A DNA stretch of 64,000 nt, taken from assembly GCA_001936135.1 (NCBI GenBank), contig CP012816.1:2973501-3037500 (forward strand). Reading direction: 5' to 3'. Under the pieces are notes generated by a model. That model worked only from the letters and a program-made list of their open reading frames with translations. It was not told where the DNA came from and ran no database searches. Position numbers and translations under genes: made by a program. Below, piece after piece: positions 40,382 through 52,255 of the stretch; the stretch's first letter is position 1, and each line of letters starts with the position of its first letter. This DNA is from Saccharomycopsis fibuligera x Saccharomycopsis cf. fibuligera. Lineage: Eukaryota > Ascomycota > Saccharomycetes > Ascoideales > Saccharomycopsidaceae.

Positions 40382-43300
40382 GCAGAAAAAGCCCCCTGCT
40401 CATCATCTCCCACCAGCGATGTCACAGCAACTAAGAAAACTAGTCTCGTTTTGACCTACACGCTGCCGATCAGCATTGCACTAGGCACCCTGGGCAAACG
40501 TTTCCAGGCTCGATACAACGAAACACAATAGGGATTGGCTCAATGACCGTAGTCCACTCACATTATATTATACTCGTATACAACTGAATCCAAAAGCCTA
40601 TTCAGTGGGAAGCGCTTTCCGCAAGTTGGCCAGAGCAAAGTCGCCGACCATGCTAAAAGTAAACAATGTTTTTTAGCGTATATTCTGCATTGCCTACTCT
40701 TTTACTTTTGAGACAACTGGATTGATCTTTTGGAGGACGGTCTAGTTTTAGAGCTTAGGCAGGGGTCTTCCAGCACCGCTCCAAAGATTACGATTCGGCC
40801 GGTGCGCTTACATTTCTAGTGCAGCCGGTCTCAGGAGACGGACATATATAATCATATCGGCATTCTCCGTGGACCATACTATCGCCTGGCAAATGGCTCC
40901 TCCGGCTACACAAGGGACAGCCATTGGCCAAAATAAGACGCGTAGGCTAGTTTTCCGATACACAAGCCACTCAGGCGGACAGCGAGCTTCGCTAGCGAGA
41001 ATTCGCACCGCACCGCAGATACAGCGGTGCGTGTACTTCCCTACCGCAAAAATGTGGTGATGCAACCAAAACGGAATAAGGATCGACAATGCTTCTGTAA
41101 TTAATTGACAATATGAACAAGGTGCTCGAGAGTAAAATCCGTTTACTGCATATCTTTTGTATATATATCGCAGCTGTACATATGTGTATCGCATATAGGT
41201 CAATCATACCCCAAAACGGGCCGGATAGTCCGCCAGGCAACGCAGTAGAAACCCGTGTCATTGGCTTTGAGTTGTTAGCGCACAGCACCGTGTTGCGTAG
41301 TGTGTCGTTCTGTCTGAGAGATTCAAGTAAGTATACAATGATCAGCAGCGCAAAAGTGTTTCTCCACCCACTAGGGTAGTGGGATCGGAGATAAACTATT
41401 TGAAGCAGTTGTCTAGACCGTCGGGAAAGAGATTTGTGCAATAGTCCGCAATAAGTATAATGTGACTATATTGTCTGTGCACATCCAGTCTCCGAGTGTG
41501 TACCCTCGCTTCATTCTAAATGGCAGCCGACAAGCAGCACCGCCACTCAAACTCTTGACATCATCCATGGCATTGTGTGGTCGTACAGAAATTGAATGTC
41601 TATAGCTGGAGAAGTGGAAGGGCACGCCAATGTTGGCCAGCCCCTCTCCTTCTGTTGTTAAGATTATATCATATCGTTTAGTGCATCTGAATGAAATTTT
41701 GTTCGCCAGTTTATGAGCACGAAGTTAACTAAATGAGTCGAAAGCCAGCAACACAAGCAGCTATGCCTATAAGCAGTTGTGCATTGTGACAGCAATAGTG
41801 GCTAGTGGCTGGTGACTGCCTGATTGCAGCAAGCCGTTAACAGAATGAGCTGTCAATCAATTAGTACGGCAGTTCTGTAATCACATATCATATACAGAAC
41901 TGCTATTTTAACACAAGCTGCTTCACCAACCAAGCACTTTAAAAAATCTTGTTGACTCTTACAAACTTTGTTGACTCTTAAAAACCTTGACTCTTGAAAC
42001 TTCTTTTTCTGTTTTATCACTGATTTTGCTGGCGTGCCGGTCTGCTTCCAGAAGCTTTTGCTACTGTGGTGCTACTGTGGTGAGCACATGCCATATGAAA
42101 TAAGCATACTATTTTTAAAATAAAATTAGGGCGGTCCAGAAGATACAAGTCAATTCTCAAAGAGTATGCTATTCTGGGATATTCAAAACTTAATGCACTT
42201 TATTGAATACTGTGTCTGCTGCTCGAACTTAAAGCTTTAGTTCTTTGGCCAGGCGAGAACCCATACACGTAACAAAAATATATGTTCTGTCTTCATCGAA
42301 TAAAAGTCACATTGGTAGAGCCAAATAGAGTTTGTATTGGCTTCAGAGCGTCTTGTTTCGTGCCATTCTGATCAGTATGTAACCTTAAGAAAGGTAAATA
42401 ACCTGTAGTTGAACAAGCTTGGCTTTCATGGTGTGGTCGTCTTTACAAATAAGCTTTCTAGTAAAACAATTGGAGAAAAAAAATGAAAGAAAGAAGAATT
42501 CGATCCATGCTCAGTTCCACTACCTGTTACCGAGGCATTCCTTGTATAGAAACAGGAAGGTAAATTAGAAGCCGAGTGCTTGACATATTCACAATTGTAC
42601 GGAGCTTCTTGCCGGAGATTAAGTGTTAGAAAGCCATCAATTTTAAATTGAAGATAAGCAAGCCCCTTGAACCCCCAAACTCTGTCAAGCTAGTTACTGC
42701 TTTTGCCGTGTCCCGCGTTCGGCACTTTGACACGGCTAAGTGTGTAATTCTATTCACTAATTTCGGTTGTTTTTAGCTGGATGTACACTGCCCGCTATTT
42801 CCTAAATTCTTTGTTTTATACCGCTAAATACCAGATAACGAAATTTATACAATAGAAGTGCGAACGCTAGATTCAGACGTATAATACATGATAAATGTAT
42901 GTTTTTGTAGGAAAGCTTGTACAAGCTCTTCACAATGTCTTTTTCTTTCGGCCATAATGGAGTGAAATTGGGTGAAATTTCGACCGATCAAAAAATCACA
43001 TCTGAAATTGTGTTTCTTGTTTCGTTGCAGCTACAGCTCTGAAATTGAACCGGTTTCCCCGCGAGATTTTCTAATACTTCGGGCAAGGTAGTGAACATTA
43101 CAGGTTATGTCTTTAAAATTTGTAGCTATTTGTAGCTATGTTTGTTATTAAATAAAAGGCATCAGCACCGCAGAGGCTGTAAATATAGATAATGAACATG
43201 AAGATTAACAATGATACCGTAGCTAAAAATACAAGCGCAAAACAGGCGACAAAGCAAAAATAACGGAAATTCGAGCAGTGAAAACCCATTGTGAAAAAAA

Positions 43301-43525
43301 ACGGTATTAAAACAAGCAATTGAAAATGACAGAGAAAAGTAAAATCGTAACAAGTGTTCATGGTAAAATCAAAAAAATAAATAAAAAGTCATTATTCGGG
43401 GAAAATAATCATTAATCCAAACAAGATGTTCTTCAAATCAAAGGAAAGTACACATTATCATCAATGAGAAAAATCAAAAAACTTCATAAACCAGTCGTCA
43501 GCAAGTCCAAAGGCAGCCAATTTAA

Positions 43526-45211
43526 TTATATAAACACGAAATCATTAGTTAGGCCATTGACTGCTCCTAGTTGATTCAAAGGAGCATTGGTGTTATTTGC
43601 ACTGATGTTATTAGTTTTGTTGTTGACAGTACTACTATTGGCATTAGCATTCTTATTAAGACCATCAGTAGTAAGACTGTTTCCCATAAAAGTATTGAAA
43701 AGCGCATCATTATTCAAATCATTAAGCTCAGCACCAAAGTTATTCAAACCAGACATGTCACCAAAATCGCTCAAGTATAAATTGAAATCAAGCGATGCTG
43801 GGTTTACCTTGTTAAGATTAATTGTGTTTTCTGGTGGGGTCTGACTTTGAGAAGAACCGCCCATAGTGGTGAATGTGCTGTTGTTGGTGCTCGTGCTACC
43901 ATGAGTACTTTGATTGTTGTTTGAGTTAAAGCTATCACTTGTCATAGCTGCTGGCATACCAAAGCTTGGGTTTGAATATGTGGATTCGTTGAGAGGTTTG
44001 TTCACAAGAGTATTATTACTGCCGCTAACATTACTGTCGCCAACTGCACCAAGGGCAGGCATAGCTGTGGTAGGGTTCTTAACATAGTCTAACAATTCCA
44101 AGTCAATTAGCTGGTCATTGTTCAAACTGGAAGCAGTATTGTAATTGTTGTCTTGAGGGGTAGTGAAGAATTGATTGTTGGTTGTAGATAAGTAGGAGGA
44201 AATTGGTGAGGCACTTTCAAATTCTGTTGGACTAAAGCTATTTGGATTGTCAAGTATTTGGGAATCAAATGATTGACTGGTTGCAGTTGTCACTATTGAG
44301 TGACGATGTGGAGTCATATTGTAGTTTTTGTTGTTATCGATGTACAATTTGTGGTTTCCGTCACCAAAGCTACCAATACCACCGTCAGCAGCAGTAGTGG
44401 TTATTTGTGGCAATGTTGGAATAGCAGTACTCAAAGGATCGTTAATGTTCTGACTCTCCAAGGTTACAAATTGATTACCAACAGCAGCACCAGTTGGTGT
44501 TTCATTTTCTCTGACATTTTTGATGAATTCGGAACATTTATCGCCATATGCCTTAGGAGTTAAGCCAGTGATAGACTTAAACACTCTGTGAAAATGCCAT
44601 GGAGATAACTTTGATTTAGCAGCTAATTCTTTAAACCCCACGACACCGCCTCTCTTTCTTCTTTTCTTATTTGTGTTGACAGTGGCTGTCGATGTTGGAG
44701 ATGTTGGAGCAGAATTGTTTGGAGTAATGTCATCATCACTGTTCAAGAAAGAATTTGCAGCGGCAGCAGCAATGTGACGGCAAGCAATGATTGTCACAAT
44801 GTGGTTATTAGTTGTAGAATTATTGGCGTTGCTGCTGCTACTGGTATTGTTACTGACAGTACTTGAATCATTTGATAAATTTGCTTCCTCAAACAAATTC
44901 ATTGGTGGATTGAAGTTGATCAACTGGTTTATGTGATCAATGCACATCATCACCAACTTCTTTTTATTTTGGTTCACGTCCAATGGATTGCAATGAGCAC
45001 AAGGAATGAAATCTTGATCAATTGCTTCACTAGGGTTATTAAAGTACACTATACTGGACTTGTCTTGAATTGGATCTTTCAAGTCGCAACTTGGTGAGCA
45101 AAACTTCTTAGATGCCCTGTAACCCACATAAAATACTCCTTCTGCATAAGGGTCCTGGAATTGGTATGCCTTCCACTTGGCATTCTCTGAGCTGTAATCA
45201 GAAGTGCTCAT
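43526..45211 (-). CDS. Ada-type zinc domain plus AraC-type helix-turn-helix regulator
   Basis: Predicted 561-residue DNA-binding protein of bacterial architecture in a yeast nucleus. Residues 10-78 match the N-terminal Ada domain: WKAYQFQDPYAEGVFYVGYR, then KKFCSPSC, SEAIDQDFIPCAHCNP. The Zn cysteines are C38, C42, C71 and C74; E. coli Ada has C38 (the methyl acceptor for DNA methylphosphotriesters), C42, C69 and C72. An AraC/XylS-like region follows: a helix IIACRHIAAAAANS (141-154), a Ser/Thr/Asn-rich insertion with KKRRKR (182-187, likely nuclear signal), then FKELAAKSKLSPWHFHRVFK with SITGLTPKAYG (193-223), close to E. coli Ada LADQVAMSPFHLHRLFKATTGMTPKAW. The remaining 330 residues are Asn/Ser/Thr-rich and may activate transcription. 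No O6-methylguanine methyltransferase domain is seen. The layout recalls B. subtilis AdaA. A role in sensing alkylated DNA is inferred. Confidence 0.85.
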   Translation of the reverse strand: MSTSDYSSENAKWKAYQFQDPYAEGVFYVGYRASKKFCSPSCDLKDPIQDKSSIVYFNNPSEAIDQDFIPCAHCNPLDVNQNKKKLVMMCIDHINQLINFNPPMNLFEEANLSNDSSTVSNNTSSSSNANNSTTNNHIVTIIACRHIAAAAANSFLNSDDDITPNNSAPTSPTSTATVNTNKKRRKRGGVVGFKELAAKSKLSPWHFHRVFKSITGLTPKAYGDKCSEFIKNVRENETPTGAAVGNQFVTLESQNINDPLSTAIPTLPQITTTAADGGIGSFGDGNHKLYIDNNKNYNMTPHRHSIVTTATSQSFDSQILDNPNSFSPTEFESASPISSYLSTTNNQFFTTPQDNNYNTASSLNNDQLIDLELLDYVKNPTTAMPALGAVGDSNVSGSNNTLVNKPLNESTYSNPSFGMPAAMTSDSFNSNNNQSTHGSTSTNNSTFTTMGGSSQSQTPPENTINLNKVNPASLDFNLYLSDFGDMSGLNNFGAELNDLNNDALFNTFMGNSLTTDGLNKNANANSSTVNNKTNNISANNTNAPLNQLGAVNGLTNDFVFI

Positions 45212-48200
45212 TCTGAAAAAAATTAAAAAAAAATAAAAAAAAAAAAAAGTAGTGCTAATTTAGTCTTCTAGCTGAAAAATAAGAATAAGAACAAATGAAT
45301 TCTTATTCTGTGAAATTGTTCAAATAATATATTTTATTCACTAGTCCCTAGTCTATAATAGCACTTCGGAGACCAAAGAGGTAGAGTTAAGGTAAACAGT
45401 TAACAGTTATTTGTGCAAGTTAAATGAAGAAAAAAAGAGACATGAATAAAATTAATGACAAAATTACAAATGACACAGGGAGTGCTTGGTTAAATATATA
45501 TATATAAATAATTATAAAAAGACTATTACATATATCCAAGTGAATTCCTTGTTTTAGAGTTTGCAATACCCGCAGAGCTTTTTCTAGACAAATTTACTGG
45601 GCTCATTTTTTTCATTTTTAAACTTTAAACGCAACGCTTAAGCAATGCATTATATATGCATGCTGCAATGCATTACAAGACAAACCTTATTGTGCGCCTT
45701 AACTTAAAAGTCAGAATTAAGCTCCGGAGGAGACTTTGACAATCCCACGAGCCTCATGACGGGCTTCTCTCTAGCTGAGCCATTTACTTTTTGCTGCGTA
45801 GAACATTACCGAACACTAATGCTAACTTTCCCCCTCTTCTGTTTATATTTTAGCTTCTTAGTGTTGAACGACACTACTATAATATACGCTTTTTCACACA
45901 ACCTGGTACTAAACCTTCTCTACGTCTCCACCTCTTAACATCACATAACTAATTTCCGTTACTGATCGGGGAACTGTCACTCAGAATGTATCTGGTACTT
46001 CAAGCTTTATCACTTTTTTTTTATTCTCACTTTTGTAATGATGGTTTTTCCACTAACTATTATGTCCGACTTATTGTCAATGCTTCGGTGTTATGACATA
46101 TCGCGACCGATATTTGTCATCGTAGAGCTCAAGCCACCCAGCCGCCACCCGGGTTAGGCGACACTGCTCAGTGCCGCAAGTTCAGCGCCACGCCGATTAC
46201 TGGAAATACTATAGACGTACCCATATACATCATATCTAGCAACGCTAGTGACCCATGTCTCTTAGGTGATATAATATCTGTGGCTGCGTGTATGATGTAA
46301 AGCTGGTCGTCCACACTAATGCGCCACGTCTTTAACTCCCGCGTGCCAGTGCGCTTCAAATTAGTTTTATCTGTGGCTAGTGATGCTCGGCCACTGCATA
46401 CTCTTGCGTCTGTGCTGTGCTTTAGGGTCTAGCCCAACACTTCATCTTTTTTCTTTCCTTCTTTTTATTCCCCAGCCACTCTGCAATCCCAGCCACTACG
46501 TAATCATTGGTTGTGGCGCGGCATAGTTAGACACACCGCTGTTGACATTAGTATGCAAGCCAAGCCCAACATTGTCACATCGAAATAAATGCCAGCATTA
46601 GGGAATTTCGGTTACGAGCCAGCGATCAGCCAATGTTGACGCTATATGTAACCATAATCCATCCGAACTAGGTGTCTGCTTAACCGGTCCTATTGATAGT
46701 TATTTTAATCGTTGTAGCCACTCTACAGGTAAAGCGCATAGGTATTCGTTTTTTGTTGTTGTTCCGTCTGCATCTTAGTAATGTTTTTCTAATTTTCTTC
46801 ACCACAATACTGAAGAAAACAATTTTTAATATACTTCTCTTGACTATAGTTAAAAGATAGGTGCTTGCCTCCCCCCATAAAAACTATTTACCACGCATTT
46901 TTTACTTTATGAGCTAGTTTTCATGTTGCTAAAGCATTCGGTGGTGTATATAGGCGTCTGATGTAATTGAGAGTACCTTTTCTTGAGGTTCTATTGTCAT
47001 TGCCTTTAACGAGCAACGACATTCTTGTCTATAATTTAACTTGCTATGTATAGAAAAAGTATTTTTGTTTTAATCTTTCACCTTAAAGTAAGTACCACTT
47101 TGTGGTATCATAGACAGAAAGAACTAGGTGTGATAGAGAAAGAATACCTTTTGATATTGTCAGGCTTCTAAGAATTGTATTTCTGAGTTTTAAAGCATAC
47201 TTCTCTGATTGTCATTACAAGGGCTAATTGATTCATAGTTTCGGCTTTTATGGCTTTTTTTGAGTCAATAACCTTGCTAAATATATCGAAATCTGTTTGT
47301 CAAGGTCGAAAATCCAGTGAGTAAGTTGGCTTAGGGAATTAAAGTCATATTTCGAAGTCCGATAGGCAAGTTATAAACTGCCTCAAAAACCTTTGTGATT
47401 TACGATACTTTCTGCTGTAAAGCCTAATTCGCCAAATTATGGTTTGCCCAATAATTTTTATTCGACCTATATAACTTGGGAGCTAACAATACGATGCAAG
47501 GCAAGCTCACTTTTTTTTTCTTTTTTAATTTTGAGTTTTGTTTTATTTTACAATCTTGCAATAGAAAAAGTTAGAACCATTTCGCAACCTTTCTCTTGGC
47601 TACGTCGTGGAATTTTTCAAAAATACAATAGATCTCCTTACCAAGTTTCACACTTAGGTAATTATTTTGCGGAAGTATATGGAACATCAGCGGCATAGTA
47701 AAAAATATAGTGTAGATTTTTTATTCTATACAACGTGTCATACTATTAGGCAATTGATGTCAGAAGGGCTGCATAAGAATCCCTTTACCTTTATGAACAA
47801 AATTAACATATTGATGTCAGATATGACTTACTTTTGCTTTTTCACCAAGCGTGAAAAACTGTTGTAAGTATGAATACACGCAGGTAAGGTCACTTTAATA
47901 CATTGTTGTGCCTTGTCAAGTTTGGTTTGTCAAATTCGCTAACTGAGACATCATATATGATATAATTGATAGTGATAAGAGTTCTCCCCGTTTGATACGC
48001 ATTATGTTTCAATCCAAAGTTATGCCATAGAACATTCCCCTCCATTTTTTGCCCCTGAGTTATGTATTAGTCGACCACCGTCAAAATATATGAACGTCTT
48101 ATTGCTCATTATTTACGAGCAACAGAACTTGAACGTAGAAATATCGGTAAAGTTTGAAAATTTATAGCTCACTAGGAAATGATAGTGCACCAGAAATCTC

Positions 48201-51200
48201 CTATACAAGATTAGTATAACCACATACATAGTTATTCTTATGTGCTCAGCAATGCCTGAAATAGGTTTTCCAGAACAGTTTTCTAAACTTCTACAGAATT
48301 TCACCAATATACGACGACAGTATGGCGGTAAAAAGAATCATGAGTTCTTGCGTTGAGGATTATCACAATTCCCCTGGTATTACACCTGAGTTTGAAAAGT
48401 AACAAAAAGGCACAAATGGTTTTGTAGTAGGATATTGTTATTTGGTGACTACAGTATACCATATGTAATTTCAGCCACGGAATATTAGCATTATTTGTGG
48501 CGCATTATTTGTGGCGCATTATTTGTGGCGCATTACTTTATGGCGCATTACTTTATGGCGCATTACTTTATGGCGCATTACTTTATGGCGCATTACTTTG
48601 TGGCGCATTACTTTGTGGCGCATTACTTTGTGGCGAGTTTATTTGTGGCGAGTTTGTTCGTAATAAAATCGAATAATAATAAACTTCATCCGAGATTTCA
48701 GTTAACTTCGACACAGATGAAATAAAAAAAAAGATGTTATATTTGGAGAAAAATCTCGGCCATTTAAAAATGTATTATGATATTATCTTTTTTTATCTGA
48801 TGAGCATATAAGAACAAACATGTATGTAATGTAAAAAAAATTCACTAATCAAAAACGGTCCGGAATCCACAAAGGATGCCTCTTACGTATGCTGTATGGA
48901 GAAAAAAACTTAGGTCTAGGCCTCAGCCACGCACACAAGCCGCAGATGCATCAGCCATGGCTGATATTCCTCCGAAAAGCAAGACAATCGGGAGCCCGGA
49001 CAAGTTGAAAACCTGTCGGTAAGCACATGTCATAGTGATCGCATAAACTGTATTCTACTGCAGATGACGCATCTTTCAGGGACCTAAATGCATGCTGAGA
49101 ATGATTGACGTATATATCATGTACAAACAGCTTGAACAAAAAGAAAAAAATCTTTTTCATCACTTTGCCTGTCGGTGATGAATTCTTCAGCGCTATTGTC
49201 TACATATGCTGCCGTAATTTAGTTGTGGAAAAATTTTGTGAAAAGCCACAATAACAAAGATTTGTGGCTTGACACAAAAATTTTAAGGGTACTTATTATT
49301 TTTATGACGGTTCTCGGGATTAAGACTGTCGTCAGTCGGAGATTGATGATAATTTATGTGACAATCATAAAATAATACTGCGTCCTAATACTTTCATATT
49401 AAAATTTTCTGACATTGGCTATATTTATGCAAACCTTACCTCTACAATTTTCCGTTAACCCTTTTTAAGTTTCTCAATAACAGCTTAGGTCAGATAATAT
49501 TTAGTGCTAGTCCCGATTTCCGCGCTTGAAATACCAAAATTTCTATGGTGAAAGTTTTCTGACCAAAAGAGGCGATAAAATACGGTAAACGGTTATACAA
49601 AGCGTGCAAATGAAACACTTTCTTTTGCTGAAAAATTCTTGAAATTGAAAAAGAAAGAGCTACTGGCGGGTAAATTTGCATTCCAGGATATCTGTATCCC
49701 ACAGGTCAAGATCCCTATACATTATGTTCTTCTCCTCATATATTATAAGTTATTGAATAATAATCTAAGTGTACTTGCTTTTATTGTGTGATAGTTAACT
49801 TTACGCCAAAAGCAGTCAGTGCTTAGGCGGTCCTCTTTAATATTAATTACGAGAGAAAGCGGCCATGTCTTTGAGGGCTCAAAACTTTTGTACCTCTCCA
49901 CAACTTTAATGACAACAATAATTAATCTCTATGATTTTGATAGGCGTGTAGGCATCACTCAATGATTTAGATAATTGAATAAGATCTCAACTCAAGTTGT
50001 GCGGCATGCTTGAGTATTTTTTTTCTGCTTTTTAGACTCCATACTGAAAATTGTACTTGTACACTGCTGAATAATTTTTTGATAAAAAGAGAAAAGCATA
50101 GCTCTATAGAGATCATACTGGTCTATCTCTGAGTTCTGTGCAAACAAATTTAAGCTGATCAACACTGGTTTCTACAGGTCAGAACTTATGTTAACCGGTA
50201 AGAAGAAAAATTCACTTGTTTTGAAATTAAACATGAGCTCAGAACTTGTCTCAAGAAAGTTTTTTGTTCTATGTTTCTATGAAAGCATTTATTATACTAT
50301 TACTGCGTATTCTGTCAGAAGTTACCGCATATCACCAAAGCAATTGCGGATATTGAGAATAATTTGTCTTCATCGACTAATTAGGATAGTGACCATTTCA
50401 AAAGACTGTGAACTTTTTCTAGGTGCGATTTCGGTGCTTAGAAAGCATTGAAACGTTGGTTATAGAGAATATATGAAATTACATTATGTTGATGTAACCT
50501 TAGTCTAATTTAGCCCACTAGATCCTATGAGCTATAATGTCATTTATTCTATACTATTTGCCTTTCTCTATGCATCTTCATCATAAATTTCCTTTTTAAA
50601 ACAATAAAAATTTTCTGTTACCCATATAATTAAAAAAGTTAGCAAACTTGATAATACTGAAAGAAGTTGACATCAAAGTTTGATCTATCAATCATCAATG
50701 CTAGAATTAATATTGTGTGGCATGATAACATGTTAAGAGTTAGCAAACTAATACAAAAGTTTTGAAACTTGAAACTAAAACTTCTCTATGAATTACAGCT
50801 ACTCACATTCTCGGTAATTATGTTAGAAAAACATCACAAAACTTGTATCAGTATGTTTAATACCATTATTGTTACCATATGTTGGTTTGAAGTAACTCGC
50901 GTGGTGTTATTTAGCGAAAATACTATTTGAAGGATTTATTGGTGCGCTTTGTCTTGTTATTTGGATAAGAATATTGGTTAAATGATTCCTTTACAAGTAT
51001 AAGAGTAAAATAATGATTATAATATTAAATCTATTTATATCTACATTTTTCTTTCCATGTGCTTCTCTCTCTTCCATAGAATTCTCAAAACAGCTACTAG
51101 TTATGCCGAAACTTTCATCAGCATTTTTGCTTCGCCTAGAAACCTCTTCTTTCACTTTAGTTGATAATCAACACATTTGTTATTGTACACCTCTATAGTT

Positions 51201-52255
51201 GTAGGTATTTTTTCAGCCTTTGGGTCCATTTTCTGCAATGAAAAGATTGTGTGGCTAATCCATACTTTTATTTTTTAAAGCTCATTTTTTTTCTTTTCTG
51301 TAATTTTTCTGGTTGATGCCTTTGATGATTAACGAAACAATCTCAAGCTTGAGTCCTGATATCATCACTACCATTTCAATCTCAATACTTCTCAGATCAT
51401 ATCGGAAACAATCAATATTGCATGTGATTAAGGTAGCTACGTGCTTAAATGAACTTTGATTTTTTAAGTGAATATATCATAACTCAAATAATTAAAGACT
51501 CAAAAGTAGCAGAATCTTTGCTTCTCTAAGTAAAGACATTTCACAGATATGTGATTAAATGTAATAGTTAGAAATTTTATTTACCTCTTTCTCTTTTTTC
51601 ACTTTATTTTTAATGTAATATATTCAAGATTGAGGTTAAGTAAGCGACATTATATCAAGTATATAATCAAGTAAAAGGAACAACGATTACTCATGATTGA
51701 CCAGTAAATTCAGAAAGTGACAACATTCTAGAACAACAAGAAATGAAAGAAACAGACGCCAAGAGAAATGTAAATTTGAATGAGGAGGAAGAAAAAAAAA
51801 AAAAAGAAATGAATAAGATGGTTAGACTCAAATGTAAGAGGTTTTGGTGTATTGAAAGTAGACTTATATTGGAGTTCTATTTTTTCATACTTTTTTAGTA
51901 TGGCACATACAAATATTACAGTCACAAACAAAGCCCAAAAAGTAAGTTTACTACTGTTACTATTAATTATTTTAAACAGTCCCAAAACAGTTAAAAATTT
52001 TTTAAGAGGCGTGCGTCTATAGAGCGTTTGCTTGGTCAGGACTTACAAAGTTAGGAACTTTCAGATGCTTTTGGGCTGACTGATATAGAGGGGTGTCAGA
52101 GTGTGATGTAAGGGTGTTGTAGCGAAAATATTTGTGAAGTCTAGCAGCGAAACAAAAAAAAAAAAGACTTTCGGAAGGCCAGAACCAAGATTAACAATAT
52201 GGTAAAACGTTTTAAAGCATGTTTTATCGATGATCGATTTTGATTCACTCGAAAA
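45212..52255. other. Gene desert, 7.0 kb, between the Ada/AraC regulator and CEM1
   Basis: The two flanking genes diverge from it. No reading frame resembles a protein family; the longest ATG frame (50188-50451) is 87 codons. It is strongly AT-rich beyond 46.9 kb, with a moderately GC-rich part at about 46.08-46.75 kb that has many GTGGC/GCCAC words. An A-rich run lies just upstream of the regulator's start (about 45219-45249), a minisatellite at 48488-48660 and two copies of GTTAGCAAACT about 100 bp apart near 50640 and 50740. It could be an extended regulatory region, non-coding RNA genes or a centromere; sequence alone does not decide. Confidence 0.65.
48488..48660. repeat. Minisatellite of 14/15-bp units with core GTGGC-GCATTA
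   Basis: Ordered variants run head to tail: three 14-bp GCATTATTTGTGGC units, four 15-bp GCATTACTTTATGGC units, three 15-bp GCATTACTTTGTGGC units, then GAGTTTATTTGTGGC and a degenerate end. The 15-bp part stays in frame and would encode repeated AHYF(M/V), but its frame lacks a convincing start and is probably not a gene. Confidence 0.95.

Larger units (their letters stand above)
39842..43525. other. Gene-free region, 3.7 kb
   Basis: Upstream of the low-complexity gene and downstream of the Ada/AraC regulator. No family-like coding region was seen. Overlapping frames at 40808-41441 lack homology and sensible starts. It holds a T tract broken once by A (40348-40381), a GTGGCT doublet (about 41800-41815) and an 11-bp CTACTGTGGTG doublet near 42060-42082. 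Confidence 0.6.

Noticed and set aside
40808-41441. Overlapping 131- and 149-codon minus-strand frames
   Set aside because: No domain; the longer frame has no ATG at its start and composition is random-like.
46080-46760. GC-richer patch considered as a solo LTR or other mobile element
   Set aside because: No matching terminal repeats, target-site duplication or coding remnant could be seen.
47290-47330. Possible tRNA B box (AAGGTCGAAAATCC)
   Set aside because: Imperfect B-box and no A box or acceptor-stem pairing upstream. No tRNA gene was found anywhere in the window.
48495-48725. 76-codon frame with repeated MAHYF
   Set aside because: Non-ATG start and a direct product of the 15-bp minisatellite; no flanking coding signal.
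48960-48995. CCGAAAA-containing segment resembling a CDEIII centromere core
   Set aside because: Only a few bases match, and there is no adjacent CDEI or 80-bp AT-rich CDEII; point centromeres may not apply to this lineage.
50188-50451. 87-codon ATG frame in the gene desert
   Set aside because: Lys/Ile/Tyr-rich as expected from AT-rich DNA, with no homology.
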